Below, in pieces: positions 62,431 through 64,000 of a stretch of 64,000 bases of DNA. How positions within the stretch are numbered: the stretch's first letter is position 1; the number at the start of each line of letters is the position of its first letter. The notes beneath the pieces are model-generated. The model was given only the letters and a program-made list of their open reading frames with translations. It searched no databases and was not told where the DNA came from. This DNA is from Clostridiales bacterium (GTDB lineage: Bacteria; Bacillota; Clostridia; Saccharofermentanales; Saccharofermentanaceae): contig JAFZQI010000028.1 of assembly GCA_017620475.1 (NCBI GenBank), forward strand, positions 1-64,000, given 5' to 3'. The translations under genes were made by a program, and so were the position numbers.

Positions 62431-63999
62431 TTACTTTGTAAACTTCGAGATGAATTTCCACGCTTCTTCGCAGCTGTGGTGGCGGCATTCGTGGATCTGG
62501 TTGCTCACGCTCGCCAAAGCCGTTCTGCAGACACCGTCCTCACTGTCGTAGTAGTGAATGGTCAGATCAGCATCACGGGAGTCATCGTGCGCCACTTCTA
62601 CGCGGTCGCCCGGAACACCCCAGATCGGATCCGCCCAGGAATCCTTGTCCTCGAACTTCACGTCCGAGAAATCAGCCTTCAAACGATTGACCTCCGCCAG
62701 GTACTTCACGCGTTCGAGCGAAGAATCCGCATGGAACGGAAGTTCCGGCAGATGCGACTTTTCGCCGCCCGAATAGAACACCGGAACCGGCACCGTCTTA
62801 TTGATGTTCTCTTTGCATGGCTTGCCGAAGAAAGTCGTGTATACCGGGAAGAGCGCGCTGCAGGGCATCATGCCGGCAAACACTTCCGGGAACTCCTGAT
62901 AAAGATCCCAGGTCTTACCGGACCCCATCGAAAAGCCCGTTGCATAGATGCGCTTCTCGTCAATGGCGTAGCGCTCCTTCAGTGCATCGATCACCTGCAC
63001 GATCTCCGCCGCCGGCACGAACTGATGATTCTCCACCGAGACAAAAAGGAATCCGTACTTGTGGCAGATCTCCCACCATCCGGCGACATAAGTCAGGTAC
63101 ATCGATGTGTCTCCGCCGCCATGACAGCCGAACACCAGCGGCACCGGTCCGTTGTCAAAGATACCGTTATTGTAGTAAGCAAAATACCCCACCTTGTGCT
63201 CCGGTGTTTTTTCGGGAAGGAAAGTATTATCCTCAGAGGTCTTCACCACAACGGATCCGACATCCTCGGTCATCCCCAGCGCCGCAAAATCCGGCTCGAG
63301 CTCAATCTTCCCGCACCACATCTTGAATTTCCATACGAATGCATCGAAATCTTTCTCATACTCGGCAGCATCTTTGACGAGCAGGTTTTCGCATTCGGCA
63401 AAAGCACTGTTCACTTCCGCGCTGTTCCCCACACTCAGGATCGCGATGTCTTTACGAGCTACATCCGGAACGACGCTCAGGCCTTCCATGGAGCACATCG
63501 CCGGAGTGATCTCACCCGGGCCCCAGAGGTACTCGCCCTGGATGGTCGAAAGCAGATTCTTCGCCACGTAATCGGCAGAAGCTCCGAAACTGTAGATGTC
63601 TGTGCGGAAGATCGCCCCGCGCGCGAAGAATCCCTCGAATTTCTGTGTGAAGAAGTTGAAATTCTCGACGATGCCGTCCTTGTATGTAGGGATCATTTTG
63701 ATCTCTTTAATCACTGCCTGATAAAAGCTCACATCCGCACCGGCCCAGCCGCCTTCGGCCTTCGGGTAAACAAAGATCACACTTCCGTCGACGCGCGCCG
63801 CAATCGATGCGAGCCCGCTGTCTTTAGCAAAAGCGATCTCTGCCTCGCGTTCCATTTTCTCTTCCTCGAACACCAGCAGCAGCGGCGCGCGGAATGAATA
63901 ATTGTTGGTCTGCCCGTCCAGGTCATTCTCGGGCACAAAAACCTTCATGTAAAAAACGGAAAACTCGTTCTCCCAATACTTACCGCCGTTCACATCCAT
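62431..63999 (-). CDS. Alpha/beta-hydrolase esterase, PHB-depolymerase-like (5' end at window edge)
   Basis: At least 522 codons. The C-terminal about 260 residues form an alpha/beta hydrolase: VPLVFGCHGGGDTSMYL (oxyanion loop), RIYATGFSMGSGKTW with the nucleophile Ser in GFSMG, a late Asp region and a terminal His (IHECRHHSCEEAW). The N-terminal half is a second beta-rich domain of unknown type. No signal peptide is visible. ATG at 63999 is the last possible in-window start, but the gene may begin beyond base 64000. Similar to esterases acting on acetylated or feruloylated glycans; substrate unknown. Confidence 0.75.
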   Translation of the reverse strand: MDVNGGKYWENEFSVFYMKVFVPENDLDGQTNNYSFRAPLLLVFEEEKMEREAEIAFAKDSGLASIAARVDGSVIFVYPKAEGGWAGADVSFYQAVIKEIKMIPTYKDGIVENFNFFTQKFEGFFARGAIFRTDIYSFGASADYVAKNLLSTIQGEYLWGPGEITPAMCSMEGLSVVPDVARKDIAILSVGNSAEVNSAFAECENLLVKDAAEYEKDFDAFVWKFKMWCGKIELEPDFAALGMTEDVGSVVVKTSEDNTFLPEKTPEHKVGYFAYYNNGIFDNGPVPLVFGCHGGGDTSMYLTYVAGWWEICHKYGFLFVSVENHQFVPAAEIVQVIDALKERYAIDEKRIYATGFSMGSGKTWDLYQEFPEVFAGMMPCSALFPVYTTFFGKPCKENINKTVPVPVFYSGGEKSHLPELPFHADSSLERVKYLAEVNRLKADFSDVKFEDKDSWADPIWGVPGDRVEVAHDDSRDADLTIHYYDSEDGVCRTALASVSNQIHECRHHSCEEAWKFISKFTK

Positions 64000-64000
64000 A

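Noticed and set aside
62476-63897. A 473-codon + strand ORF
   Set aside because: Antisense shadow of the esterase, which has a clear GFSMG site.

Overview
The window reads as chromosomal DNA of an anaerobic, Gram-positive-type Firmicute of the class Clostridia. The evidence is the set of families: YfhO membrane proteins, a Cna-B type surface adhesin, lipoproteins with Gram-positive style lipoboxes, DUF6062, a P-loop/Asp23 fusion, an AmmeMemoRadiSam pair, strong GGAGG ribosome sites, intracellular glycosidases and an Lsa-like ABC-F protein. Genus cannot be fixed from sequence alone; a gut or rumen carbohydrate-using Clostridium relative is my inference. There are no rRNA, tRNA, CRISPR, phage or insertion-sequence genes. 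Both ends cut through genes (a surface protein at base 1, an esterase at base 64000).

Layout. 1-4011: the N-terminal 1337 codons of a giant surface adhesin (minus). 4354-9483: a minus-strand cluster of prepilin peptidase, YebC, P-loop/Asp23 protein, DUF6062, DsrE-like protein, TrmH-type RNA methyltransferase and S20. 9870-21935: a complete type IV pilus locus: pilB, pilT, pilC, pilM, pilN-like, pilO-like, then two very short pilins, two minor pilins and a convergent large PilX-like protein, with their own promoters and terminators. 22055-28505: a DEDDh exonuclease and two tandem YfhO proteins, all overlapping by 4 bases. 28766-39766: a membrane-anchored parvulin-like protein, a hidden 40-residue membrane protein, a decayed membrane gene, a GH5 glycosidase, a MacB/FtsX-type ABC exporter, a standalone nuclease behind an AT-rich repeat field, a two-component system and a GNAT enzyme. 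39840-46051: methionine/folate genes, with MetH split from its reactivation domain. 46233-64000: ABC-F protein, LppM-like lipoprotein, GH3, VanX-like dipeptidase, secreted FnIII protein, polar amino-acid ABC transporter, AmrS and an AmrB/AmrA fusion, GH36, phosphoribosyltransferase and esterase.

The most unusual signal is not a gene. A 10-base word, AAAAG(C/A)AC(T/C)G, occurs 29 times by hand count on both strands, in coding and intergenic DNA, against about 0.5 expected by chance, and it is missing from the pilus locus. Its density resembles a DNA uptake sequence, Chi-like or HIP1-like genome word. It occurs in a window that also carries a retractile (PilT-bearing) pilus system; a link between the two is speculation. 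Other points: two stub pilins with essentially no globular domain, a repeated TTCACA-N4-TTCACA box in front of pilus promoters, a possible 37-residue leader ORF, a secreted zinc-ribbon-like pilin, a 29-bp tandem repeat that carries a variant of the common word, and a TTGATTC repeat field in front of an unfamiliar nuclease.
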